NCBI GenBank assembly: GCA_050699035.1
Contig: JBOHDE010000088.1
Coordinates: forward strand, 1-14,478
Length of the DNA: 14,478 bases
Origin: WHTB01 sp050699035
GTDB lineage: Bacteria; Actinomycetota; Actinomycetes; Propionibacteriales; Nocardioidaceae
Reading direction: 5' to 3'
In this document: one piece after another, positions 6,019 to 12,776 of the stretch
Position numbering within the stretch: the stretch's first letter is position 1
Layout: every line of letters starts with the position of its first letter
Notes under the pieces: generated by a model
What the model saw: only the letters and a program-made list of their open reading frames with translations
Database searches by the model: none
Told to the model about the DNA's origin: nothing
Made by a program: the position numbers and the translations under genes

Positions 6019-7308
6019 TCAGATCAGGTTGGCTGCCGTGAAGGCAGAGTACGTCGGGTCGATGGTCGCCGCCGGACCGACCCGGTCGGCGATCGCGTCG
6101 AGCGTCTTGAGGCCGTCGCCGGTGTTGAACACCACCGTCTCCGCCTCGGGGTCGAGCCGACCCGCCTCGACCAGCTTCTTCAGCGTCGCGACCGTGACAC
6201 CGCCGGCGGTCTCGGCGAAGACTCCCTCGGTCCGGGCGAGCAGCGTGATGCCCTCCCGTACCTCCTCGTCCGTCACGTCCTCAACCGCGCCACCGGTGCG
6301 GCGCGTGACATCGAGGACGTACGGCCCGTCGGCCGGGTTGCCGATGGCCAGCGACTTGGCGATCGTGTCGGGCTTGACTGGGCGGACGACGTCATGGCCG
6401 GCCTTGAACGCCGCGGACACCGGCGAGCAGCCGGTCGCCTGAGCACCGAAGATCGTGTACGGCGACTCGTCGACCAGGCCGAGCGACACCAGCTCGCCGA
6501 ACCCCTTGTCCACCTTGGTGAGCTGCGCGCCCGACGCGACCGGGATGACGACCTGCCGTGGCAGCCGCCAGCCGAGCTGCTCGGCCACCTCGTACCCCAG
6601 GGTCTTCGAACCCTCGGCGTAGTAGGGCCGCACGTTGACGTTGACGAACGCCCAGCCCTCCTCCTCGCCGGCGATCTCCGAGGCGAGCTTGTTGACGTCG
6701 TCGTAGTTGCCCTTGACCGCGACCAGCGTGCCGCCGTAGACCGCCGTCGTGAGCACCTTGGCCCGCTCGAGGTCATGCGGGATGAAGACGACCGTCTTGA
6801 TGCCGGCCCGGGCCCCAGCCGCGGCGACGGCGTTGGCGAGGTTGCCGGTCGACGGGCACGCGAAGACCGTCATGCCGAGCTCGCGGGCGGCCGACAATGC
6901 CTGCGCGACGACGCGGTCCTTGAACGAGTGGGTCGGGTTGCCGGAGTCGTCCTTGACCCAGAGCGTCTTCAGGCCGAGCTCGCGGGCCAGGTTGTCCGCC
7001 TTGATGAGCCGGGTGAAACCGGGCTCCATGTTCGGCGACTCGGTGATGTCGGTCGGCACCGGCAGCAGCGGCTGGTAGCGCCAGATGTTCTTGGGGCCCG
7101 CCTCGATCTGCGCACGAGTGACCGCCGGGAACTCGTAGCCGACCTCGAGCGGGCCGAAACATTCCTCGCAGGCATAGAACGGACCGAGTGGTTGTTGGTG
7201 GCCGCAGGCGCGACATTTCAGACCGACCGCGTTGCCGAAGGCGCCCGCACGCAAGGTGGTCGAGGTCGCCTGCTGGGTGCCCTGCTGGGTGCTGAGAGTC
7301 GTGCTCAC
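6019..7308 (-). CDS. metM: Threonine-synthase-family PLP enzyme, probable homocysteine synthase MetM
   Basis: A 429-aa fold-type-II PLP enzyme. It has an N-terminal zinc-ribbon (C32, C35, C47, C50), then NIWRYQPLLPV, the PLP lysine K130 in NPTHSFKDR, and the phosphate-binding loop CPSTGNLANA (151-160). Sequence alone would give 'threonine synthase'. Two facts argue for methionine synthesis: a SAM-I riboswitch directly upstream, and a Gly-Gly sulfur carrier directly downstream. Streptomyces MetM, a ThrC homologue with this neighbour, was reported to convert O-phospho-L-homoserine plus thiocarboxylated MetO to L-homocysteine. I infer the same role; genuine ThrC activity cannot be excluded from sequence. 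The GTG start (7308-7306) has a strong GGAGGAGG 4-11 bases upstream. The stop lies inside the Shine-Dalgarno of the next gene. Confidence 0.8.
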   Translation of the reverse strand: MSTTLSTQQGTQQATSTTLRAGAFGNAVGLKCRACGHQQPLGPFYACEECFGPLEVGYEFPAVTRAQIEAGPKNIWRYQPLLPVPTDITESPNMEPGFTRLIKADNLARELGLKTLWVKDDSGNPTHSFKDRVVAQALSAARELGMTVFACPSTGNLANAVAAAGARAGIKTVVFIPHDLERAKVLTTAVYGGTLVAVKGNYDDVNKLASEIAGEEEGWAFVNVNVRPYYAEGSKTLGYEVAEQLGWRLPRQVVIPVASGAQLTKVDKGFGELVSLGLVDESPYTIFGAQATGCSPVSAAFKAGHDVVRPVKPDTIAKSLAIGNPADGPYVLDVTRRTGGAVEDVTDEEVREGITLLARTEGVFAETAGGVTVATLKKLVEAGRLDPEAETVVFNTGDGLKTLDAIADRVGPAATIDPTYSAFTAANLI

Positions 7309-7319
7309 GAGGCCTCCTC

Positions 7320-7460
7320 CTCATCTCTCCCGAGCCGGATCTCGACGCGGGACGGACGTGGCACCAAGGTCCGCGCGGCCTCTGCAGATGGCTGCCGAGA
7401 GAGCTGCTGGCTGGTTGCCGGGGCTTCGTCGGGCCGTGTCCCTCTGCCCCTCTCGATGAG
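7320..7460 (-). promoter_or_regulatory. SAM-I (S-box) riboswitch upstream of metM
   Basis: Read on the minus strand, the element opens with CTCATCGAGAG (7460-7450) and closes with GATGAG (7325-7320), which pairs with CTCATC to form P1. Conserved S-box core blocks lie between: AGAGGGACACGGCCCGACGA, then GCCCCGGCAACC (CGGCAACC at 7420-7413), GGTGCCA (7365-7359), and a P4-like TCCCG/CGGGA hairpin. The P3 arm is long (about 47 nt). No U-run terminator follows. The last base of P1 touches GGAGGAGG, the metM ribosome-binding site, so SAM binding most likely blocks translation initiation. It does not match the SAM-IV layout I know from actinobacteria. Confidence 0.9.
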
Positions 7461-7468
7461 CTTGGGTC

Positions 7469-7474
7469 AGCCTA
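7469..7474 (-). promoter_or_regulatory. Likely -10 box for the metM leader
   Basis: On the minus strand TAGGCT (7474-7469) ends 8 bases before the riboswitch P1 stem begins, the right place for a start site at the 5' end of the aptamer. It fits the actinobacterial -10 pattern TANNNT. No convincing -35 box is seen at 17-18 bases upstream. Confidence 0.4.
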
Positions 7475-7522
7475 GAGGGGACGCTCCGCAGACCGCGAAT
7501 CAGGTCCGTAATATGGGATAGG

Positions 7523-7536
7523 TCGCCAGATGGCGA
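7523..7536 (-). terminator. Weak hairpin after the HExxH gene
   Basis: Perfect TCGCCA/TGGCGA stem with a 2-base loop, starting 7 bases after the stop of the minus-strand HExxH gene. An overlapping alternative stem, AGGTCG/CGACCT, spans 7520-7544. There is no T-run after it, so termination is only possible, not shown. It separates that gene from the SAM-riboswitch operon. Confidence 0.3.
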
Positions 7537-7543
7537 GACGACC

Positions 7544-7984
7544 TCACTGCATTCGGCGGGCGGCGTGCCGCGCACGGGCAGCGGCGGCGGTGAGCGGATA
7601 GCCGCCGTCGGCCAGGTTGGCGAGCCGTTCGAACGGGTTCAGCGTGCCGGGGTTGCGGCAGACCACCCAGGAGTACGCGGCGCCGAGGACGTACAGCGGC
7701 AGCATCGGCAGGCCGAGGCAGACGGCGTACTGCCAGGCATGCCGCTCCTCGTGGGCGAGCAGCCGGGGTCGATCGAGCACCCACGGCGCGGCGTGCTTGC
7801 TGATCACGACGGAGCCGATCGTCATCGCGTTGGCCTGCAGCAACGACAGCCGAAAATCGCCGGCGACGTAGATCCCGCGCGGACCGCGGGTGAGCCGCGC
7901 CCCGCCGACCGTGCCGATCAGCAGGCCGAGCGGCGTGGACAGGTTGAGCCAGTTGACCGCGCGCCGTACCTGCCATCCCTCCAC
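7544..7984 (-). CDS. Small putative membrane protein with an HExxH zinc motif
   Basis: I do not recognise a named family. The frame gives 146 aa with a coherent, non-arginine-rich composition. It has a hydrophobic stretch STPLGLLIGTVGGA (16-29), then HEERHAWQY with H78/H82 as candidate zinc ligands and E79 as the catalytic base, a strongly hydrophobic segment YAVCLGLPMLPLYVLGAAYSW (86-106, a probable membrane helix), and NPFER with E119 as a possible third ligand. HExxHxxQ followed by an N.FE motif is seen in several minimal metallopeptidase-like families. The GTG at 7984 is chosen because it is the first start after the otsB stop, 7 bases downstream of it. An ATG at 7976 with a better Shine-Dalgarno lies in a different, arginine-rich frame and is rejected. 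It probably shares a transcript with otsB. Confidence 0.7.
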   Translation of the reverse strand: MEGWQVRRAVNWLNLSTPLGLLIGTVGGARLTRGPRGIYVAGDFRLSLLQANAMTIGSVVISKHAAPWVLDRPRLLAHEERHAWQYAVCLGLPMLPLYVLGAAYSWVVCRNPGTLNPFERLANLADGGYPLTAAAARARHAARRMQ

Positions 7985-7991
7985 CGGTCGA

Positions 7992-8819
7992 TCATGTCCG
8001 ATCGGCGAGGTCGCGCGACAGGTCTCGCAGCCAGGCGACCACGCCCGCGGGGCCGTCGACGAGTAGGTCGGCGCGGTCGGCGAGCGCGCGCTCCTCGCTC
8101 GACCCGGAGCAGACCAGCAGGCCGGCGATCCCGTCGGCGCGCATCGCGTCCACCGCGTCGAACGCCGCGACGTCGCCGAGGTCGTCGCCGGCGAACGACA
8201 CCGCCCGGGCGCCCGTCTCCGCCACCAGCGCACGCAACGCGCCGCCCTTGTCGATGCCGTGCGGGCGCAGCTCGAGCACGAGCCGCCCCGGCTCGACGAC
8301 GAGCCCGGCGGCCGCGGCGAGCTCGGCCAACGGACCACGCAACCGGTCGAGCGCGGCCGCCGGGTCGGGCAGCCGACGAGTATGGACCGCGACCGCCGAA
8401 CCCTTGTCCTCGACGAACGCCGCCGCCGTGTCCGCACCGGCCAGCACCGTCGGCAGCTCCCGGCGTACCCGCGCGAGACCTGGATCCGGCGCCGGCGCCT
8501 GCACCTCGCCGCTGACGGCGTCCCAGCGTTCGAGGCCGTAGTGGCCGAGCACCCGCACGTCGCCGTGGCCGGCCAGGTCGGCGAGCCCCAGCCGGGCCGC
8601 GGCCACGCCGGCCGGACGACCGGTGATCACGGCGACGTGCCCGACCTGGGCGGCGACGTCGGCCAGGGCGTCATGGGCGTCGGGGTGCGGAGCCGCGGCA
8701 TCGGGATCGGCGACGATCGGTGCCAGTGTGCCGTCGAAGTCGAACGCCAGCAGGGCGTGTGCGGGGTCGGCACGGACGGCGTCGAGCCAGGCGGTCCCGG
8801 CAGGCGTGGTCGGCTGCAC
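7992..8819 (-). CDS. otsB: Trehalose-6-phosphate phosphatase OtsB
   Basis: HAD-family phosphatase that removes phosphate from trehalose-6-phosphate, the second step of the OtsAB route. It is 275 aa. HAD motif I is DFDGTLAPI with nucleophile D27 and acid/base D29; motif II is in VAVITGRPAG; the cap region has GHYGLE (91-96), EDKGS and ELRPHGIDKGGAL (K190); motif IV is GDDLGDVAAFD (210-220). All catalytic residues appear present. The start is GTG with no strong Shine-Dalgarno, 35 bases after the LytR_C gene. Its partner otsA lies about 5 kb away on the other strand. Confidence 0.93.
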   Translation of the reverse strand: MQPTTPAGTAWLDAVRADPAHALLAFDFDGTLAPIVADPDAAAPHPDAHDALADVAAQVGHVAVITGRPAGVAAARLGLADLAGHGDVRVLGHYGLERWDAVSGEVQAPAPDPGLARVRRELPTVLAGADTAAAFVEDKGSAVAVHTRRLPDPAAALDRLRGPLAELAAAAGLVVEPGRLVLELRPHGIDKGGALRALVAETGARAVSFAGDDLGDVAAFDAVDAMRADGIAGLLVCSGSSEERALADRADLLVDGPAGVVAWLRDLSRDLADRT

Positions 8820-8854
8820 GAGAGTCGAGGGTACGCCGGAGGTCGGCCGCGAGA

Positions 8855-9352
8855 TCAGGTCGCGTCGGTGGTGAGGATGACGGTGAGCCGGTCGAACTTC
8901 ATCGGCGCGACGGCGCCCCTGGTGCGCCCGATGCCGAGGGTGTTGGCCAGCTGCTCTGCCGCGTCGGCCATGTCGTCGGGGTAGTAGACGGTGCTGGCGG
9001 GAATGTTGCCGCGCCAGTTATCGATGCCGACGACCTGCCAGCCGGCGTCTTGCAGCTCGGCGGCCTTCGAGCTGGCGAGACCGCTGACGCCGGACATGTT
9101 GTAGACCTCGACGTAGACCTGCGGCACGGCGTCGTCCCGAGTCGGCGTGGCCTTCGGCTTCGGCTTGGCGGCCGGCGACGGTGTCGGGGTCGGTGCCGCC
9201 GAAGTCGCAACCGCCGCCGGCTTCTTGGCGGCGACCGGCTTGTCGTCGCTCGGGCTGTCGAACAGGAACCCCGCAAGCGCGGCCCCGAGCGCGAGCACGC
9301 TGACCACGGCGACCACGGTCGACGTCACCCGACCGGCGGCGTCGCGGCGCAT
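8855..9352 (-). CDS. LytR C-terminal-domain (LytR_C) membrane protein
   Basis: A 165-aa protein with a short basic N-terminus, one membrane helix at about 10-31 (STVVAVVSVLALGAALAGFLF), an extracellular Ala/Pro/Lys/Thr-rich linker (37-76), and a LytR_C domain at about 79-161. Diagnostic parts are VYVEVYNMSGVSGLASSKAAEL, GWQVVGIDNWRG, TVYYPDDMADAAEQLA and a final LTVIL strand. It lacks the catalytic LytR-CpsA-Psr domain, so it is not itself a cell-wall ligase; the role of stand-alone LytR_C proteins is unclear, probably envelope-related. The frame is open further upstream, but ATG 9352 is chosen because the membrane anchor begins there. It lies 5 bases after the DUF3263 stop, so the two are co-transcribed. 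Confidence 0.87.
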   Translation of the reverse strand: MRRDAAGRVTSTVVAVVSVLALGAALAGFLFDSPSDDKPVAAKKPAAVATSAAPTPTPSPAAKPKPKATPTRDDAVPQVYVEVYNMSGVSGLASSKAAELQDAGWQVVGIDNWRGNIPASTVYYPDDMADAAEQLANTLGIGRTRGAVAPMKFDRLTVILTTDAT

Positions 9353-9357
9353 CGGAG

Positions 9358-9675
9358 TCAGACCTCGAAGCCCAGGCGGCGAGCGGAGCGGGCGCGCTGG
9401 CGGGCCGAGCGCAGCCGGCGCAGCCGCTTGACCAGCAGCGGGTCGAAGGCCAGCGCGGACTGCTGGTCGAGCAAGGAGTTGAGCACCTGGTAGTACCGCG
9501 TCGCGGACATCTCGAACTGCTCGCGGATCGCCTGCTCCTTCGCACCGGCGTACTTCCACCACTGCCGCTCGAAGCTCAAGATGTCCTGGTCACGCCGGCT
9601 GAGCTCCTGGGCGGCGCGCGCGGCCTCACCGGTCGTGGCCATGCTGGCGGTGGTCACGGCTTCGGTGCCTGACAT
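9358..9675 (-). CDS. DUF3263 family protein
   Basis: A 105-aa soluble actinobacterial protein of the DUF3263 family, recognised by LSRRDQDILSFERQWWKYAGAKEQAIREQFEMSATRYYQ spread over 25-63, where the second half looks like a helix-turn-helix (AKEQAI..EFxMSxTRYYQVLN). A DNA-binding role is plausible but unproven. The C-terminus is rich in Arg (RRLRSARQRARSARR). ATG 9675 has GGAG 6 bases upstream and lies about 30 bases downstream of a predicted transcription start. An upstream extension of the frame is not convincing. It is usually found beside a LytR_C gene, as here. Confidence 0.87.
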   Translation of the reverse strand: MSGTEAVTTASMATTGEAARAAQELSRRDQDILSFERQWWKYAGAKEQAIREQFEMSATRYYQVLNSLLDQQSALAFDPLLVKRLRRLRSARQRARSARRLGFEV

Positions 9676-9711
9676 AGGGACTCCATACGGTTGCGGTGCG
9701 GTGCAGGCACC

Positions 9712-9741
9712 ATCGTAGGCGACGAACAACACCAGTGTCAT
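9712..9741 (-). promoter_or_regulatory. Promoter for the DUF3263/LytR_C genes
   Basis: On the minus strand ATGACA (9741-9736) and TACGAT (9717-9712) are separated by 18 bases, a near-consensus housekeeping-sigma promoter. Transcription would begin near 9705, about 30 bases before the DUF3263 ATG. Confidence 0.55.
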
Positions 9742-9770
9742 TTGCCCCGGTTCGACGCGCCGGTACGTAT

Positions 9771-9798
9771 TTTGGCGCACCCGCCGCCGCCCGCCAAA
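9771..9798. repeat. 7-bp inverted repeat beside the large palindrome
   Basis: TTTGGCG (9771-9777) and CGCCAAA (9792-9798) form a perfect 7-bp stem around a C-rich 14-base loop. It lies between the 61-nt palindrome and the DUF3263 promoter. It may help end hydrolase transcription or insulate the promoter; no T-run of note follows. Confidence 0.4.
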
Positions 9799-9801
9799 TC
9801 C

Positions 9802-9862
9802 GTTGAGTGGGACGTTTTCGACGCGACACGCCGGCGTGTCTGTCGAAAACGTCCCACTCAAC
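9802..9862. repeat. 61-nt near-perfect palindrome (hairpin E1)
   Basis: Two perfect 21-base arms (9802-9822 and 9842-9862; core GAGTGGGACGTTTTCGAC) enclose a second perfect palindrome, GACACGCC/GGCGTGTC (9825-9840). Only three bases (GC and T) are unpaired, so 58 of 61 can pair. It starts 14 bases after the stop of the minus-strand hydrolase, as a terminator would, but there is no T-run on either strand. A second element with the same arm core and length lies at 13463-13518. Confidence 0.9.
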
Positions 9863-9876
9863 CGGGGGGGATGCGG

Positions 9877-10668
9877 TCAGCGGGGGATGGACTGCAGGAA
9901 GGAGCGGACCGCGGCGTTGAACCCGTCGGCATCCTCCACGCCGCACTCATGCCCGACGCCCGACAGCACCACCAGCGTCGACCCGGTGATCTGCTCGTGC
10001 AGCGCGCGGGCGACCGGCAGCGGCGACCGCTGGTCGAGCTCGCCGTAGAGCAGCAGGGTCGGAACCGCGATGCGAGGCAGGGCGGGCCGCAGGTCGGACT
10101 CGGCCATCGCCAGCAGCATGGTGGTCGCACCGGCCGGATGGAAGTCGGCGATCATCGCCGCGATCTCCTCAGCACTGCCCGGCGGCGCCGACGGGGTGAC
10201 CAGCGTCGGCAGGACGGCGTCGATGACCGCAGCCGGTGACTGGCCGACCAGGTCCAAGAACGCCTCGATCCGCGCCCGTACCTCCTCCGGCGGCAACGAG
10301 CCGGCCCACCCGGCGTACGCCGACGCGAGCACCAGCGACCGAACCAGCGCCGGATGCCGGTGACAGAGCTCGAGCGCGAGCGCGCTGCCCCACGACAGCC
10401 CGAGTACGTGCGCCCGCTCCACCCCGATGCTCCCCAACCAGCCCGCCAGACAGTCGGCGTAGTCGGCCATCCGCCAGGTCGAGGACGGCACCGCAGATAG
10501 CCCGCAACCCGGGGCGTCCCAGGCGAGCAGGGTGAACTCGTCGGCCAGCGGTCGTTGCCGACGCCACGAACGGCTGTCCGACAACCCGCCGTGCAACAAG
10601 ACGAGCGGCGGACCGTCGCCGTGGCGCGTGTACGCGACCTGCAGGCCGTCGACGTGCGCTGTCTCCAT
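9877..10668 (-). CDS. Alpha/beta hydrolase
   Basis: A 263-aa cytoplasmic alpha/beta-fold hydrolase. It has the oxyanion motif LLHGG (24-28), the nucleophile elbow GLSWGS with S92, a C-terminal acid D212 in LYGELDQRSP and the histidine H240 in GVGHECG, so the catalytic triad is intact. The middle part (about 115-180) is the variable cap that sets substrate range. The substrate cannot be read from the sequence; esterase, lactonase or haloperoxidase-like activity are all possible. The ATG start is followed by a typical ETAHVDGLQVAY strand and has GAGGGCGG upstream. It diverges from the oxidoreductase gene across 63 bp and ends at the 61-nt palindrome. Confidence 0.85.
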   Translation of the reverse strand: METAHVDGLQVAYTRHGDGPPLVLLHGGLSDSRSWRRQRPLADEFTLLAWDAPGCGLSAVPSSTWRMADYADCLAGWLGSIGVERAHVLGLSWGSALALELCHRHPALVRSLVLASAYAGWAGSLPPEEVRARIEAFLDLVGQSPAAVIDAVLPTLVTPSAPPGSAEEIAAMIADFHPAGATTMLLAMAESDLRPALPRIAVPTLLLYGELDQRSPLPVARALHEQITGSTLVVLSGVGHECGVEDADGFNAAVRSFLQSIPR

Positions 10669-10718
10669 CTCGCCGCCCTCCTGCCGACGTTACGCCGCAC
10701 CGGGCGACCCGGCTACGC

Positions 10719-10724
10719 CACAAT
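10719..10724 (+). promoter_or_regulatory. Possible -10 box for a leaderless oxidoreductase mRNA
   Basis: CACAAT ends 7 bases before the GTG start of the oxidoreductase gene, which has no good Shine-Dalgarno. That spacing would place the transcript start at the GTG itself, as in the leaderless mRNAs common in actinobacteria. No -35 box is seen. Confidence 0.3.
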
Positions 10725-10731
10725 CGAGCCC

Positions 10732-11733
10732 GTGACTTCACCCGACACGATCGGCTGGGGCATCGTCGCCACCGGCAACATCGCGCGCGCCTTCGCCGCC
10801 GACCTGGCCCTGCTGCCGGACGCCCGGGTCACGGCGGTCGGCTCGCGCTCGCTCGGGTCAGCGAGCGCGTTCGCCGCGGAGTACGCGCCCGGCGCGACGG
10901 CGTACGCCTCGTACGGCGAGGTCGCCCACGACCCGGACGTCGACATCGTCTACGTCGCGACTCCGCACGCGCTGCACCACGCCGACGTGCTGCGCTGCTT
11001 CGAGGCCGGCAAGCCGGTGCTCTGCGAGAAGGCGCTGACCCTCAGCGCGCGCACGTCGGCACACCTGGTCGAGGAGGCCCGACGGCGCGGCCTGTTCTTC
11101 ATGGAGGCCATGTGGATGCGCTGCAACCCGCTGGTCCGGCAGATCCGCGACCTGGTGCGCGCGGGCGGGCTCGGCCGTGTCGTCCAGGTCCGTGCCGACC
11201 TCGGCTTCGCGGCCGACCTGCCACCGACGCACCGGCTCGTCGACCCGGCCCTCGGCGGCAGTGTCGTGCTGGACATGGGCGTCTACCCGCTCACGTTCGC
11301 GCACCTGATGCTCGGCGACCCGTCGACCGTGCATGCCGTCGCCGAGATCTCGGACCGCGGCATCGACCTCAACACCGCCTTCGTGCTCGGGTACGACGAC
11401 GGGGCGGTGGCGGCGCTCAGCTGCTCGACGACCGGGTGGACGCCGTGCACGGCCTCGATCGCGGGCGACGCCGGCCGGATCGACGTGCCGATGAGGTTCC
11501 ACTGCCCGCAGCGCTTCGACCTGCACCGCGGCGACGACACCCAGACGTACACCCTCGACACCCACGGCAGCGGCTACACCCACGAAGCGGTCGAGGCGAT
11601 GCGCTGCCTGCGCGACGGGCTGACCGAGAGCCCCCTCGTGCCGCTCGACGACACGCTGGCGATCATGCGGGTGATGGACACGATCCGCGGCCAGCTCGGC
11701 GTGCGCTTCGCCGAGGACGACCTCACCCTTTGA
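10732..11733 (+). CDS. Gfo/Idh/MocA family oxidoreductase
   Basis: A 333-aa NAD(P)-dependent dehydrogenase. The N-terminal Rossmann fold has GIVATGNIARAF (10-21), VGSRS after the second strand, and VYVATPHALHH. The family motif (usually EKP) is CEKALTLSA with E99 and K100. The C-terminal GFO domain begins around 125 with EAMWMRCNPL and GGSVVLDMGVYPL, where D181 and Y185 are candidate catalytic residues. The EAMWMR and DMGVYPL blocks resemble the dimeric dihydrodiol dehydrogenase-like branch, so a sugar or cyclic polyol substrate is likely but unknown. The frame extends upstream but GTG 10732 starts a normal N-terminus. Its last 11 bases overlap the 3' end of the convergent gene. Confidence 0.88.
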   Translation: MTSPDTIGWGIVATGNIARAFAADLALLPDARVTAVGSRSLGSASAFAAEYAPGATAYASYGEVAHDPDVDIVYVATPHALHHADVLRCFEAGKPVLCEKALTLSARTSAHLVEEARRRGLFFMEAMWMRCNPLVRQIRDLVRAGGLGRVVQVRADLGFAADLPPTHRLVDPALGGSVVLDMGVYPLTFAHLMLGDPSTVHAVAEISDRGIDLNTAFVLGYDDGAVAALSCSTTGWTPCTASIAGDAGRIDVPMRFHCPQRFDLHRGDDTQTYTLDTHGSGYTHEAVEAMRCLRDGLTESPLVPLDDTLAIMRVMDTIRGQLGVRFAEDDLTL

Positions 11734-12640
11734 CGTACGACAGCTTCTCGGCCACCAAGCCGTCGCGCAGCCGCAGCACGTCGACGCCGCGCACCTGCCC
11801 GGGCGAGCCGTCGGCCTCGGACCAGGAGAACCGCCAGCGCAGCACCGCGCGGTCGCCGGCGACGAAGGACTCCTCCGCGGCGAACGTCGCGTCCCGCGTG
11901 CTGGCGAACAGCTCCTCGAACGTCGCGCGTACGGCTGCTGCGCCCTCGAGCCGGACGCCGTCCGGTGCCGGGCTGGTCGACTCGAAGACGCAGTCCTCGG
12001 TCATCAGCCGCATCACCCCGTCGACGTCCCCACTGCCGAACGCGGCCGAGAACCGGGCCAGCGTCGCGTGCTCCGGAGTCCAGCCGGCGTCGCGGCCGAA
12101 CGCTGCCAGCAGCGCCACCCCCGGATCGTCGGCGGCCGACCGGCGCGGCCCGATCGCGCCACCGGACCGGTACAGCTCCTCCCGGTCGACGAACCAGCGC
12201 GACACCTCCGCGACCAGCGTGGCGTCGAGACTCGTGTCGCCGCCGGTCGCCGCCGCCAGGTCCCAGCCGTGGATGAGGTGGTCGGCCGCGACCTGCATGA
12301 CGTACTCCTCGACCGTCTCGTCGCCGTACGACAGATGCACCTTGCCGCCCTCGGGTACGCGCGCGAGGACCTCGGCGACGGCGTCCTCCGCGGCGGTACG
12401 GGCTGCCGCGGCCGGCTCGGTGCCGAGCAGGTCTCCGTCGAGCGTGTCCCCGACGTCGTCGATCGTGCGGCCGCGGAGCAACGGGACCATCCAGCGGTCC
12501 TCACCGGCCACGTGGTTGACCAGGTCGCGCACCGTCCACTCGGAGCACGGAGTCACGGCATCCCACTGGTCGTCGCGCACTTCCGCGAGCCGGGCGTTCC
12601 ACCCGGCGACCGTGCCCTGATACAGCGTCATCACGTTCAT
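11723..12640 (-). CDS. MDMPI N-domain (TIGR03086-like) / SnoaL-like fusion protein
   Basis: A 305-aa two-domain protein. Residues 1 to about 165 are a DinB/mycothiol-dependent maleylpyruvate isomerase type bundle: DAVTPCSEWTVRDLVNHVAGE (H43) and ADHLIHGWDLAAATG (H121, H124, D127) give the usual three-histidine metal site. Residues from about 190 to the end are a SnoaL/NTF2-like domain (ARFSAAFGSGDVDGVMRLMTEDCVFEST, then GAAAVRATFEELFAS and VRGVDVLRLRDGLVAEKLSYV). The function is unknown; the first domain suggests mycothiol-linked chemistry. ATG 12640 has GGAGGG 5 bases upstream. An extended ATG at 12742 adds a low-complexity stretch and is rejected. The 3' end overlaps the oxidoreductase gene by 11 bp. 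Confidence 0.85.
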   Translation of the reverse strand: MNVMTLYQGTVAGWNARLAEVRDDQWDAVTPCSEWTVRDLVNHVAGEDRWMVPLLRGRTIDDVGDTLDGDLLGTEPAAAARTAAEDAVAEVLARVPEGGKVHLSYGDETVEEYVMQVAADHLIHGWDLAAATGGDTSLDATLVAEVSRWFVDREELYRSGGAIGPRRSAADDPGVALLAAFGRDAGWTPEHATLARFSAAFGSGDVDGVMRLMTEDCVFESTSPAPDGVRLEGAAAVRATFEELFASTRDATFAAEESFVAGDRAVLRWRFSWSEADGSPGQVRGVDVLRLRDGLVAEKLSYVKG

Positions 12641-12776
12641 GAGGCCCTCCCTGCCGCCCGCTCTTCCAGCGTGCTCCGCCGCAACCGTCGCGTCCAGCAC
12701 CGGGTGCCGGGTTCCTCCCCCGCCGGCCGGATGCGAGATCATGCCGACGACTGCACGACGCCGTGAGGGAGGCCGG

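Noticed and set aside
7320..7460. SAM-IV or a T-box leader instead of SAM-I
   Set aside because: The P1 CTCATC/GATGAG closing the whole element and the GAGGGAC...GGCCCGACGAAGCC core fit SAM-I; the SAM-IV opening and closing blocks and the T-box TGGNACC-type bulge are absent.
7500..7976. Minus-strand frame starting with an ATG after GGAGGG
   Set aside because: Despite the good ribosome-binding site it is Arg/Ala-rich with no family motif, while the overlapping frame carries HEERH, a membrane helix and sensible composition.
12641..12742. Longer start for the MDMPI/SnoaL fusion at ATG 12742
   Set aside because: The added residues are low-complexity and the internal ATG 12640 has a strong GGAGGG at the right distance.
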